A stretch of 64,000 nucleotides of DNA from Chloracidobacterium sp. Its GTDB lineage: Bacteria; Acidobacteriota; Blastocatellia; Pyrinomonadales; Pyrinomonadaceae. The stretch lies in contig JADJXP010000002.1 of the NCBI GenBank assembly GCA_016715795.1, positions 1,302,001 through 1,366,000 on the forward strand. The letters are read 5' to 3'. A program made the position numbers and the translations under genes. The notes under the pieces are model-generated. The model did not search any database. It saw only the letters and a list, made by a program, of their open reading frames with translations, and had not been told where the DNA came from. Shown here piece by piece: positions 44,426 through 53,770 of the stretch (positions are counted from its first letter, which is position 1; each line of letters begins with the position of its first letter).

Positions 44426-44431
44426 TAGTAA

Positions 44432-46042
44432 ATGGCATCCTGTGAAAAATGCGGAGTTGAGACAGTCGACGAGCAGCACGACTGCGCGGAAGCCTTATCG
44501 GCCGCTCCGCCGGTCGATCTAGTGTCCGATGACATGCTGCCGCCCGTCGCCGACTGTTCTGGCGAGGACCAAGAGCCCTCTGCCACTCATGTTGTCGAGC
44601 CCGACATTCCGTCCGAGTCGCCCGCGACTAATCAATCCACCACGGGTGCCAAAGGCCCGGGACTTAAACCTCTAGCCGAAGGGACCCTGCTGAACTCTCG
44701 CTACTCGATCATCAAGAAGATAGGCGGCGGCGGCATGGGCGCCGTCTATCTGGCGATGGACAATAACCTCGGCGGCGTTGAACGCGCCGTTAAGGAGATG
44801 GTCCAGGCGAGTATCGAGGAAGACCAGCAGATCAAGGCGATCGAGGATTTTAAGCGCGAGTCGATGATCCTCTCGACGCTCGATCATCCGGCGATACCTA
44901 CGATCTACGACTATTTCTACGACGAGGATGAGGGCAGATTCTACCTCGTAATGAAATATATTTCCGGGGGCGACCTCGCCGCAAAGCTGCGGACGGCCCC
45001 GGGCGGGCGCATCGACGAACGCACTGTTACCGAATGGGCCGCTCAGGTCGCCGACGTTCTGACCTATCTCCACGGGCTCCCGGCGACGATCGTCTATCGC
45101 GACCTCAAACCCTCGAATCTAATGATCGACGGCAAGACCGATCGCATAATGCTTATCGATTTCGGGATCGCGAGATCGATCGACCAACGCCAGGAGAAAG
45201 GCGTTACCGCCGTCGGCACCATGGGCTATGCGCCGCCCGAACTTTTCTCGGGCCAAGTCGAGCCTCGCTCCGACATATATAGCCTTGGCTCGACGATGTT
45301 TCACCTGCTGACCGGAGCCGATCCGCAGAATAATCCCCTGCTGATCTTCGATTTTCAAAAGAATCCGCGCCCGCGTCAGATCAATCCGCAGCTATCAGAC
45401 CAGATGGAATGGATACTGATGCGCTCTGTGGAGTACCGCGCCGAAAATCGGTTCGCGTCGGCAGACGAGATGCGGCGGACGTTGATGGAACATCTGGAGA
45501 ACCTTGCAGCAGGAACGGTCACTTATGGCGTCTCCGAAGCGCCTGAGGCGGTCAGCCTTGCCAACCAGACGGTCTTTTGCGGTTTTTGCGGACAGCGGAT
45601 CGTGGCCAGTGACATGTTCTGTGCTTTCTGCGGCGCAAAACAGCCCATCGGGCAGCAAGGCGTCCATGGCGAGGTCTATTCCTCACGGCCGGCGTCACCG
45701 ACCGCGAAACTTTTGATCGAAGGCACCAGCGAACTCAGCGCCCCTATTTTCTCACTTGAGAAGTCCGAAAATCTCGTCGGCCGCCGCGACCCCATGTCGA
45801 ATATCTTCCCTGAGGTCGACCTCTCGCGCTTTGACCCTCAGACCAAGATATCTCGTCGGCATGCCCGAATTTGGCGTGACGGGGCCGCGTTTATGGTCGA
45901 AGACCTGGGGTCTTCCAACGGGACAATACTCCTCGGGGCCACGTCTGACGGTGTGCGTCTGCTGCCACATCAGCCACACTCGCTCGAAAGCGGCGACCGG
46001 CTGAGGATGGGCGACACTACTCTGCATTTCGTTTTTGGATAG
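44432..46042 (+). CDS. Serine/threonine protein kinase with zinc ribbon and FHA domain
   Basis: Soluble Hanks-type kinase of 536 residues. The kinase domain (about 90-355) has the glycine loop IGGGGMGAVY, catalytic lysine in ERAVKEM, the loop YRDLKPSNLMI (Tyr replaces the His of HRD), DFGIARS, and APPE. Next come a zinc ribbon (CGFCGQRI, CAFCGAKQP, about 382-405) and an FHA domain (about 443-536; KISRRHARIWRDGA, EDLGSSNGT). No membrane helix is seen. It starts 6 bases after the FHA gene, and the PP2C phosphatase in the same operon is its likely counterpart. Confidence 0.93.
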   Translation: MASCEKCGVETVDEQHDCAEALSAAPPVDLVSDDMLPPVADCSGEDQEPSATHVVEPDIPSESPATNQSTTGAKGPGLKPLAEGTLLNSRYSIIKKIGGGGMGAVYLAMDNNLGGVERAVKEMVQASIEEDQQIKAIEDFKRESMILSTLDHPAIPTIYDYFYDEDEGRFYLVMKYISGGDLAAKLRTAPGGRIDERTVTEWAAQVADVLTYLHGLPATIVYRDLKPSNLMIDGKTDRIMLIDFGIARSIDQRQEKGVTAVGTMGYAPPELFSGQVEPRSDIYSLGSTMFHLLTGADPQNNPLLIFDFQKNPRPRQINPQLSDQMEWILMRSVEYRAENRFASADEMRRTLMEHLENLAAGTVTYGVSEAPEAVSLANQTVFCGFCGQRIVASDMFCAFCGAKQPIGQQGVHGEVYSSRPASPTAKLLIEGTSELSAPIFSLEKSENLVGRRDPMSNIFPEVDLSRFDPQTKISRRHARIWRDGAAFMVEDLGSSNGTILLGATSDGVRLLPHQPHSLESGDRLRMGDTTLHFVFG

Positions 46043-46052
46043 ACTTTACTTT

Positions 46053-46541
46053 ATGGCGTCAATTTCATCGACGGCACTTTCCGGGGGGCGTGAGAAGGTC
46101 GTTGATTTCTCACCGTCAGATCTGCGAGCATCCTTCTCATTACGGTGCGCGGCCCTTTTTCTTGATTATATTCTGCTTCTTGCGATTCCTATTTTATGGT
46201 TGTTGTGGGGACGTCTGCTGAGCGATACCTCCTCGAATGCAGCTCCCGGCGGACTCGTGTGGTTCCTGATTATCGTCCTCTTTTTGATAGATCTCGTGCT
46301 CTTACCGTTGTTGACCGCCCGCACTTTCGGAAAAATGGTAACGGGCCTGACGATCCTGAAGTTTGACGGCTCGGCAATCGACCTCGCAACGATCATAAAA
46401 AGGAATATTGTGGGATATTTCTTAACCTGCGCAACTCTCGGGATCGGTTTTATTGTCGCGGCATTCAATTCAACCGGACGGACTCTTCACGACATGGTTG
46501 CAGGAACCGTTGTTGTCCAGGCCCGTAAAACGCAACTATAA
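46053..46541 (+). CDS. RDD-family membrane protein
   Basis: 162-residue membrane protein with the family opening RCAALFLDYILLLAIPILWLL (split: RCAALFLDYILLL, AIPILWLL), a second helix (VWFLIIVLFLIDLVLLPLL) followed by FGKMVTGLTI, and a third (FLTCATLGIGFIVAAF). The canonical Arg-Asp pair is spaced as RCAALFLD. Some RDD proteins act as ion antiporters or accessory signalling proteins; the role is unknown here. The ATG at 46053 avoids overlap with the kinase gene. Confidence 0.85.
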   Translation: MASISSTALSGGREKVVDFSPSDLRASFSLRCAALFLDYILLLAIPILWLLWGRLLSDTSSNAAPGGLVWFLIIVLFLIDLVLLPLLTARTFGKMVTGLTILKFDGSAIDLATIIKRNIVGYFLTCATLGIGFIVAAFNSTGRTLHDMVAGTVVVQARKTQL

Positions 46542-46549
46542 TCATTCTC

Positions 46550-48205
46550 ATGGCTGATCTTTTGGTCACACATCCAAACGGCGAGACGGATCGCTTCCCA
46601 ATTTCCCGGCTGCGAACAACGATAGGCCGTTCGGCTCGAAGCGACGTATGTATCCCGGATGCCTTCGCATCGCGCCTTCACGCCGAAGTGCGACAAGAGG
46701 GCGACTCGTTTTGGCTCCACGATCTAGGTTCCGCTAACGGAACACGCTACGAGGGCGCCGTTGTCGCCACCGCGCAGCCCATCTTTAACGGTGGAGAGAT
46801 CCAGATCGGCGAGACCAAGATCAGATTCGAAGACGGAGCCGTCCGGCGCAGTATCAGTTCAACGCTGATCGCCGATACTACCGACCAGCTCGACCCCTCT
46901 AAGACCATTGCCCTTAGCGGTGTTCGCAACCCAACTGCTGAGATACTTGACGCCTCGATCACAAGCCGAGCCGACCTCATGGGCATTATCAGTAAGGTCG
47001 GCGTCGCTCTGCTCTCATCGAGCGGCCTTGACGAGACGCTGGATCAAGTCGCATCACTGGTGTTTGAGGCTGTGCCCGCAGAGCGCGTCATCATCATGCT
47101 GCGCGACGAGAAGGCCGCTGCCGATATGGAGATCAAGGTGGCCCGCCTCCGTGGCAAGGACGATCCTATCGAGGAAGTGCGGCTCAGCCGGGCGATAATG
47201 ACCGAGGTGATGGAGAATGGCAAGTCGGTCCTTACGTCCGACGCGCAGCATGATCCGCGTTTCGCCTCGCAGACCATCGTCCTACAGGGCATTCGTTCTG
47301 TGCTCGCCGTCCCGCTCAGCGTGGACGAACGCCATATTTTTGGCTTGATCTACGCCGATTCGCCAACGAATGAAGCGACCTTTACGAGTGACCATCTTGA
47401 TATTCTTACGACGCTCGCTTCGGTAGCGTCGATACGCGTCGAGAATGCCAGCCTTCTTGAGGAGCGGATGAACCGCGAGCGGATGGAGCGCGAACTCGAG
47501 CTCGCGACCGAGATCCAGCAGAGGTTTCAGCCGTCGGGCCCACCATCGGTCGATGGCTACGAGTTTCAGGGCATCTCATTCTCCTGCTACGAGATTGGCG
47601 GTGACTATTACGATTTTATTGAGCGCGGTGACGGCAAGGTCCTGGTCGCGTTGGGTGATGTCTCCGGTAAAGGCACGGGAGCTGCGTTGCTGATGTCGAG
47701 CCTTCACGCAGCGATCCACGCTCAGATCGCGGCCAAGAGTTCGCTGGATGAAACTGTAGTTGCGGTCAACGAGTATCTTGCGGAAAATACGCCTGCGAAC
47801 CGTTTTGTCACGCTATTCATCGCTGAACTCGACCCCGCAACCGGTGACCTCAGATTCATAAACGCCGGGCACAATCCGCCCGTTCTTGGGCGTGCTGACG
47901 GCACGGTAGAACAGCTCGAATCCGGCGGCCTCCCGCTTGGGATCATGCCTTTCTCAGAATACGAGGCAGGAACTGTCTCACTCGGGAAAGGCGATGCGCT
48001 GGTGATCTACTCTGATGGTGTATCCGAGGCGAATAACCTTGCCGAGGAGGAATTTGGCCTTGAACGCCTTTCAGCAGTGATCAAGGCAAACATTGCCGCT
48101 TCCGCTTCGGGTATCCGCGATAAGGTCGAATCGGCGCTGTCCGAATTTACCGGAACCGCGCCCGCCAATGACGACATCACGCTTGTTATCGTCAAGCGCG
48201 CGTAA
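46550..48205 (+). CDS. FHA-GAF-PP2C (SpoIIE/RsbU type) phosphatase
   Basis: 551-residue cytoplasmic serine/threonine phosphatase. FHA domain at about 5-90 (TTIGRSARSDVCIPD, LHDLGSANGTRYEG), GAF domain at about 140-300 (DEILDQVASLVFEAV-like region, LAVPLSVDERHIFGLIY), a coiled-coil linker (RERMERELELATEIQQRF) and a PP2C domain at about 325-550 with EIGGDYYDFIE, LGDVSGKGTGAALLMS, NAGHNPPVL, YSDGVSEANN and NDDITLVIV. It probably dephosphorylates targets of the linked kinase or an anti-anti-sigma factor, which is inference. Confidence 0.93.
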   Translation: MADLLVTHPNGETDRFPISRLRTTIGRSARSDVCIPDAFASRLHAEVRQEGDSFWLHDLGSANGTRYEGAVVATAQPIFNGGEIQIGETKIRFEDGAVRRSISSTLIADTTDQLDPSKTIALSGVRNPTAEILDASITSRADLMGIISKVGVALLSSSGLDETLDQVASLVFEAVPAERVIIMLRDEKAAADMEIKVARLRGKDDPIEEVRLSRAIMTEVMENGKSVLTSDAQHDPRFASQTIVLQGIRSVLAVPLSVDERHIFGLIYADSPTNEATFTSDHLDILTTLASVASIRVENASLLEERMNRERMERELELATEIQQRFQPSGPPSVDGYEFQGISFSCYEIGGDYYDFIERGDGKVLVALGDVSGKGTGAALLMSSLHAAIHAQIAAKSSLDETVVAVNEYLAENTPANRFVTLFIAELDPATGDLRFINAGHNPPVLGRADGTVEQLESGGLPLGIMPFSEYEAGTVSLGKGDALVIYSDGVSEANNLAEEEFGLERLSAVIKANIAASASGIRDKVESALSEFTGTAPANDDITLVIVKRA

Positions 48206-48230
48206 TCCGCCCGTTAATGCTCGTCTGGGA

Positions 48231-48398
48231 TCAGAACAAATAGCGAATCAGGTAATAGATACCAAACCCGATGCCCGTGAGTGCCAAAACGAGCGCGGCG
48301 ACGGCGCAAGCGACGATCAGCTTGAATCTCCGGTAGCGGTTCGCATCGGGCGGGGAAAGCTGGCCTTGCGGGAAATATGGCGGCGGTCTATTCAGCAT
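48231..48398 (-). CDS. Small hypothetical single-pass membrane protein
   Basis: About 55 residues from the ATG at 48398 (MLNRPPPYFPQGQLSPPDAN), then a basic stretch and one long helix (LIVACAVAALVLALTGIGFG) ending YYLIRYLF. Proline-rich start plus C-terminal anchor is a common tiny membrane-protein plan. No family recognised. It follows the M28 peptidase gene by 63 bases on the same strand. Confidence 0.55.
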   Translation of the reverse strand: MLNRPPPYFPQGQLSPPDANRYRRFKLIVACAVAALVLALTGIGFGIYYLIRYLF

Positions 48399-48461
48399 CT
48401 GTCCACAGTCTAAGGTCAAAACTCCAAACTTTCAAACCGGCATCGAACTTGGACTGCCAGA

Positions 48462-49907
48462 TCAGCGCGGGATCTGCTGTTCGAGGTTCGCGAGACCATA
48501 GCCAAGAACCGACACCAGCGACGTAACCTTTGCCAGCTCCTGCGGGTCGATCTTGTCGAAGGTATCGGCCGCCGTATGGTGATACATAAAGTACGTCCGC
48601 TGGTCGAACCACGGAGCGAACGACGGAACGCCCCTCCGAGTGAGGATGTCAGTGTCGGCACCTACGCCTTGCTGCTGTTGTGAGAGGCCCGCACCCTGAG
48701 CTCGCAGGATGTTTGAGAGCGGACCGAAATACGGCATGGCCTCGGGCCGTCCGGCGAAGTTGAATCCGACGGGCCGAGATGCTCCGAGATCGGCCTCGAT
48801 CGCAGCGAAATGATTCGCAGTGTTGTTTTTCTCGGCCTCTCCATAGGCTCGGGAGCCGCTGCCACCCTGTTCCTCGTCCATCCACGCAATGAAACGGATC
48901 GTGCGTTTCGGCGTCAGCTTTAAGTCCTTGAGGATAGCCGGGACAGCCATCGAGGCCGCCACCCCGGCCGCGTCGTCGATCGCGCCTTGCCCAAGGTCCC
49001 ATGAGTCGAGATGTCCCGACACGATGACGAGTTCGTCCGGCTTCTCGCTTCCCTTCAGGTCCGCGATCACGTTATAGCTCTCGACCGCAGGCAGTGTCTT
49101 GGGCGTAAGTGTCAGATGGACCCTAACCTTGCCTGTGCGGGCGAGCCAGGCGATACGCTCCGCATCCTCATATGTCACGGCCGCTGCGGGTATTTTTGTC
49201 ACGCCATCCGCGTATCCCATCAGCCCCGTATGGGCGAGACGATTCTGCGAGCCGCCCGCCGACCGCACAAGCACAGCGATAGCACCGAGCCGCCCCGCCG
49301 CCGCGGCTCCGTTAAATCGGTACGCAACGGCCTGCCCATATGCCGCCCCGCCAAAGCCGCTTGCCTGAAGGTCGGTGTCGAACTTGTAATTGAACATCAC
49401 GATCTTTCCGGCGATCTTGTCACGGCCGAGCCGGTTCAGTTCGTTGAAGTCTTTCACCACGACGACCTCGCCGGTCAGCCCGTCCGCCGGGGTCCCGATG
49501 CTGCCGCCCAGCGCCGTCAGAGTAATGCTCTGCCGGTTGCCCGGTGCCATACCATCCCATTCGACGAGCTCGCCGCGTTCTTCACCGCGAACCCAATTCG
49601 GGACCATCACTTTTTGGAGGCGAACCTCCAGCCCCAGCCGGCGCATCTCAGCGGCGACGTACTCGACCGCGCGGGCCGCTCCCGCTGAGCCTGACAGGCG
49701 CGGGCCGATATTGTTTGAAAGGTAGCCCGCCTGCTCGTAGGCATATCGCCCGTGCAAGGCCGCGTCCTGAACGCGTTTCAGATCGGAGAGTGTCGTCTCG
49801 CTATACAGCAGCGGTGTGGGCGACGGAGCCTGCGACAGAACGCCGGAGCTAAGAGCAAGGGCAAGGAATATACCCGGCAACGATCTTCGAAGTGTCATAA
49901 GCGTCAT
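48462..49907 (-). CDS. M28-family zinc peptidase, exported
   Basis: 481 residues with signal peptide (LPGIFLALALSSGVLSQA). A PA-like insert (about 140-260) precedes the M28 catalytic domain. Zinc ligands are visible in VSGHLDSWDLGQGAIDDAAG (His, Asp), WMDEEQGGSG (Glu pair) and the late YHHTAADTFDKI. Probably an aminopeptidase/carboxypeptidase working on peptides in the periplasm or outside. An ATG 9 bases downstream could also be the start. Divergent from the S9 peptidase gene. Confidence 0.9.
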   Translation of the reverse strand: MTLMTLRRSLPGIFLALALSSGVLSQAPSPTPLLYSETTLSDLKRVQDAALHGRYAYEQAGYLSNNIGPRLSGSAGAARAVEYVAAEMRRLGLEVRLQKVMVPNWVRGEERGELVEWDGMAPGNRQSITLTALGGSIGTPADGLTGEVVVVKDFNELNRLGRDKIAGKIVMFNYKFDTDLQASGFGGAAYGQAVAYRFNGAAAAGRLGAIAVLVRSAGGSQNRLAHTGLMGYADGVTKIPAAAVTYEDAERIAWLARTGKVRVHLTLTPKTLPAVESYNVIADLKGSEKPDELVIVSGHLDSWDLGQGAIDDAAGVAASMAVPAILKDLKLTPKRTIRFIAWMDEEQGGSGSRAYGEAEKNNTANHFAAIEADLGASRPVGFNFAGRPEAMPYFGPLSNILRAQGAGLSQQQQGVGADTDILTRRGVPSFAPWFDQRTYFMYHHTAADTFDKIDPQELAKVTSLVSVLGYGLANLEQQIPR

Positions 49908-49991
49908 TCTACCGTTCGGTTGCCGTCTTTACGCAGCGTTATGAGATAATGTTTCTGTTCTACATATCTTTAAGTCCTTGGAGAGGTGAAA

Positions 49992-52034
49992 ATGAAGCGC
50001 TTTCTATCTGTCTTCGCATTGGTTATCGTCGGCGTCGCAGCGGCGTCAGCTCAGTTTGGCATCAACGACCTCATCAACGTAAAACGTGTGGGCGACCCGC
50101 AGCTATCGCCTGACGGCCGCACCGTCGCGTACGTCGTCGGAGTTGTTGACAAGGCCGCAAATCGCACTGTTAATCAGGTGTGGATCGTCGGCATCGACGG
50201 CCGCGATCAGCGACAACTCACGACGGGCACGTCATCGGCGAGCAGCCCGAGATGGTCGCCGGACGGCAAGAAGCTCGCATATGTAACGGGCGGCCAGATC
50301 TGGACCATGGACGGTGATGATGGCGGCGACAAACGGCAGGTCACCAAACTTTCGTCCGGAGCTTCACAGCCGGTCTGGTCTCCAGACGGGCGCTGGATAG
50401 CATTTCTCTCCGAGGTCTATCCAGCCTGTCAAACTGACGAGTGTAACAAGGCCGAAGACGACAAGGCAGAGGCCAGCAAGGTAAAGGCGCATGTCACCGA
50501 GAGGCTCCTCTTCAAACACTGGGACTCGTGGACCGATCGTAAACGGACCCACACCTTTCTCATCTCGGTGGGCGGAGGCACGGCCCGCGACATAACGCCG
50601 GGCGATTTTGACTCGCCGCCCTACGGCGCGGCGTCCGGCACGGACATGGCATTTTCGCCTGACGGCCGCTACCTCGCTTACCTGCGAAATCCCGATAAGG
50701 TAGAGGCCGTGTCCACGAACAGCGACATCTACTGGTACGACCTCCAGGCGAACACTACCAAGAATATTACTCAGGGAATGAAGGGCTATGACACCTCGCC
50801 GGTCTTCACGCCGGACGGCAAGTATATGCTCTTCCTCTCGATGGCGACAGCCACGTTTGAGGCCGACCGAAATCGTATTATGCGATACGATCCGCGCTCC
50901 GGCGAGATCGTGGAATTAACTCGCGGCTTTGACCTTCAGGCCTCCAATATCATCTCTTCCCCGGACAGCCGAACCGTTTATTTTACCGCCGAAGAGCGTG
51001 GACACAAGCCGATCTTCAGTGTCCCGGTCGAACCTGACTTTCGCCTAAGGATCGCCACCCATGTCAACAAGGTCGCTGACGCAGGCTATGCGGCCAATCT
51101 CGATATTTCGCCGGACGGACGAACGCTGACGTACCTTTCCAGCACCGCTGCGACCGCAGCAGAGATATTTCGAGTTGGCAGTGACGGCACGGGCACGGCC
51201 GCTGTCACGAATATCACCGGGCCGGGCCTTGATCGCTTCCGCCTGCAGAAGGCTGAGGACCTCAACTGGAAAGGCGCGCTCAATGCGAACGTTCATGGCT
51301 TCATCATCAAGCCCGCGGGATTCGATCCTGCAAGGAAGTATCCGCTCGTCGTTCTTATTCACGGGGGCCCGCAGGGAGCCTTTAACGACAACTGGGGCTA
51401 TCGGTGGAATCCTCAGGTCTGGGCCAATCAGGGTTACGTGGTCTTTATGCCGAACTTTCGCGGCTCGACCGGTTACGGCCAGAAGTTTGTCAATGAGATC
51501 ACCGGCGACTGGGGCGGCAAGGCATTCATCGATCTAAAGAACGGCGTCGCCGAGATGGTCAAAAAACCTTATATTGACCGCTCGCGTATAGGTGGAGCAG
51601 GTGCAAGTTATGGCGGTTATATGGTCGATTGGCTGTTGGGACACAACAATGACCCGAGATTCAAGTTCAAGGTCTTTCTCTCTCACGCGGGCGTGTATAA
51701 CCTCGAGAGCATGGCCACCGCGACCGAAGAGCTCTGGTTCGTCAACTGGGAATTCAAAGGGATGCCTTGGGAGAACCCCGTCAATTACGATCGATGGTCG
51801 CCACACAAGTTCGCTAAGAACTTCAGCACGCCGACTCTTGTTACCGCCGGCGAACTCGATTATCGCGTGCCATACGACCAAAGCCTGCAGCTTTACACGA
51901 CGCTCCAGCTGAAAGGCGTGCCTTCAAAGCTCGTGATGTTCCCGGACGAAGGACACTGGATCCTTAAGCCCCAGAACTCCGAGTTCTGGCACAACCAAGT
52001 GATGGATTGGTTCCGAACATATTTGAAACCATGA
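49992..52034 (+). CDS. S9-family prolyl oligopeptidase-like peptidase, exported
   Basis: 680 residues with signal peptide (MKRFLSVFALVIVGVAAASAQ, start at the ATG 49992 after GAGAGG). The N-terminal half is a TolB-like propeller (LSPDGRTVAYVVG, RWSPDGKKLAYV). The C-terminal alpha/beta-hydrolase domain has the nucleophile in GAGASYGGYMVDW, the acid in AGELDYRVPYDQS and the histidine in DEGHWI. It likely removes dipeptides or cuts after small residues. The M1 peptidase follows 15 bases later. Confidence 0.92.
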   Translation: MKRFLSVFALVIVGVAAASAQFGINDLINVKRVGDPQLSPDGRTVAYVVGVVDKAANRTVNQVWIVGIDGRDQRQLTTGTSSASSPRWSPDGKKLAYVTGGQIWTMDGDDGGDKRQVTKLSSGASQPVWSPDGRWIAFLSEVYPACQTDECNKAEDDKAEASKVKAHVTERLLFKHWDSWTDRKRTHTFLISVGGGTARDITPGDFDSPPYGAASGTDMAFSPDGRYLAYLRNPDKVEAVSTNSDIYWYDLQANTTKNITQGMKGYDTSPVFTPDGKYMLFLSMATATFEADRNRIMRYDPRSGEIVELTRGFDLQASNIISSPDSRTVYFTAEERGHKPIFSVPVEPDFRLRIATHVNKVADAGYAANLDISPDGRTLTYLSSTAATAAEIFRVGSDGTGTAAVTNITGPGLDRFRLQKAEDLNWKGALNANVHGFIIKPAGFDPARKYPLVVLIHGGPQGAFNDNWGYRWNPQVWANQGYVVFMPNFRGSTGYGQKFVNEITGDWGGKAFIDLKNGVAEMVKKPYIDRSRIGGAGASYGGYMVDWLLGHNNDPRFKFKVFLSHAGVYNLESMATATEELWFVNWEFKGMPWENPVNYDRWSPHKFAKNFSTPTLVTAGELDYRVPYDQSLQLYTTLQLKGVPSKLVMFPDEGHWILKPQNSEFWHNQVMDWFRTYLKP

Positions 52035-52049
52035 TCTTTTGACTTCCAT

Positions 52050-53735
52050 ATGACGATCAAGAAGCTTTATTCGTTTCTCTTGGCCGCGACGTTCGCGATC
52101 GCGGCCGATACTGCATCCGGTCAACGGCCTCGCCCGGATTTCAATCGCCCGCAGACCTTCGACGCACAGCATTACGTCCTCCGAGCATCGTTTGACCGGG
52201 TCAATAAGAAGGTCATCGGTGACACAACGGTCGTGCTCAAGCCGATTGCCTCGCCGTTCAGGACCTTTGACCTCGATGCCGTCGATCTGGCGTTCACTTC
52301 AGTTACGCTCGAACCTGATGGGGCAAATCTTCAATATCAGCTATCGCCCGGCAAGGTAACCATCACGCTGCCAAAGAATTACGGGCCCGATGACACCATC
52401 TCCGTCCGCCTGAAGTATACCGCCCAGCCAAAGAAGGGCGTCTACTTTGTTGCAGCGACGAAGGAACACTCAGAACAGATCTGGACACAGGGTGAACCTG
52501 ACGAGGCAAGGCACTGGTTCCCTTCGTTCGACTTTCCCTCGGACAAGGCAACCACCGAGCAGTACATAACTGCCGAACGGGGAGAAACCGTCGTCGGGAA
52601 CGGCGAACTGCTCGGCAAGAGTGATAACGGCGATAATACCGAGACCTGGCATTACAAGATGCCGGTACCGCATTCTGTCTATCTGGTCTCATTCGTTATC
52701 GGCAAGTACGCCAAGGTCGAGGATAAGTACGGCGATGTCCCACTCGGGTATTACATCTATCCGGGCCGTGAACAGACGGCAAGAAATGCATATGGCCGCA
52801 CAGCCGAGATGATGAAGGCCTACGAAGAAGTAACCGGCGTAAAGTTCCCCTACAACAAGTACGACCAGACGGTCGTCGCTACGTTCCAGTTTGGCGGTAT
52901 GGAAAATATTACCGCGACCACCATGGCCGACACCGAGATCATGATGGCGGACAGCGATTGGGGCCGCAACTTTACCATCGATCTCGTCTCGCATGAGCTC
53001 GCCCATTCGTGGTTTGGTGACCTCGTTACCTGCAAGAATTGGGCGGAGCTATGGCTCAACGAGGGATTTGCTACCTTTATGGAGGCCGTGTACCGTGAGA
53101 AGGTTTTCGGCCGTGCGGATTATCTGGCAAAGGTCCGCACAGACGCGGCTAACTTCTTCATCGACGATGCGATCACAAAACGTCGGCACGGGCTCTACAA
53201 CTTGCGCGCCGGCGAGGTCGAAAAGCTCTTTGACACTTCAGCCGTGACCTATAACAAGGGCGGCGTTGTGTTGTATATGCTTCGCGAACAGGTTGGCGAC
53301 GAGGCGTTTTGGAGAGCGGTCAATATCTACCTTGAGCGTCACAAATTTGCCAGCGTCGAAACGCCCGACCTGCTCAGGGCAATGGAGGAAGCCTCGGGCC
53401 AGGAACTCGACTGGTTCTTTGACCAGTGGGTCTATGCAACCGGCCATCCGAAGCTCGATGTAAAGCGAACTTATTCGGCGCGAAGGAAGACGCTCACGCT
53501 GACTGTCACACAGACGCAGCGTATCGACCCGCTTATTCCGTCAGCATTCAGACTGCCTGTTGATCTTGAGATCAAAACGGCACGCGGGACGGCAACACAG
53601 AAACTCGACATTTCTAAACGTGTGCAAACATTCGCACTCAAAGTTGACGGAAAGCCGACGGTGACCAAGTTTGACCCGGCGAGCAAGCTGATGCTGATGA
53701 CCGTGAAAGAGCGGCCGCTGGTGTCGGTGCGTTGA
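52050..53735 (+). CDS. M1-family zinc aminopeptidase, exported
   Basis: 561 residues with a signal peptide (LYSFLLAATFAIAADTASG). N-terminal beta domain (about 35-220), then the catalytic domain with the exopeptidase motif FGGMENITATT and the zinc site HELAHSWFGDL plus NEGFATF (HExxH-x18-E). The fourth helical domain of PepN is absent, as in the shorter members. It forms an exported peptide-degrading set with the S9 and M28 genes. Confidence 0.92.
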   Translation: MTIKKLYSFLLAATFAIAADTASGQRPRPDFNRPQTFDAQHYVLRASFDRVNKKVIGDTTVVLKPIASPFRTFDLDAVDLAFTSVTLEPDGANLQYQLSPGKVTITLPKNYGPDDTISVRLKYTAQPKKGVYFVAATKEHSEQIWTQGEPDEARHWFPSFDFPSDKATTEQYITAERGETVVGNGELLGKSDNGDNTETWHYKMPVPHSVYLVSFVIGKYAKVEDKYGDVPLGYYIYPGREQTARNAYGRTAEMMKAYEEVTGVKFPYNKYDQTVVATFQFGGMENITATTMADTEIMMADSDWGRNFTIDLVSHELAHSWFGDLVTCKNWAELWLNEGFATFMEAVYREKVFGRADYLAKVRTDAANFFIDDAITKRRHGLYNLRAGEVEKLFDTSAVTYNKGGVVLYMLREQVGDEAFWRAVNIYLERHKFASVETPDLLRAMEEASGQELDWFFDQWVYATGHPKLDVKRTYSARRKTLTLTVTQTQRIDPLIPSAFRLPVDLEIKTARGTATQKLDISKRVQTFALKVDGKPTVTKFDPASKLMLMTVKERPLVSVR

Positions 53736-53770
53736 CGCGCACGCCGCCGCGGGCGGATACTGAACACATC

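Noticed and set aside
53732..53770. TTG start extending the arginase-fold protein by 13 residues
   Set aside because: It lies inside the M1 peptidase stop region, and the added residues are not family-like.
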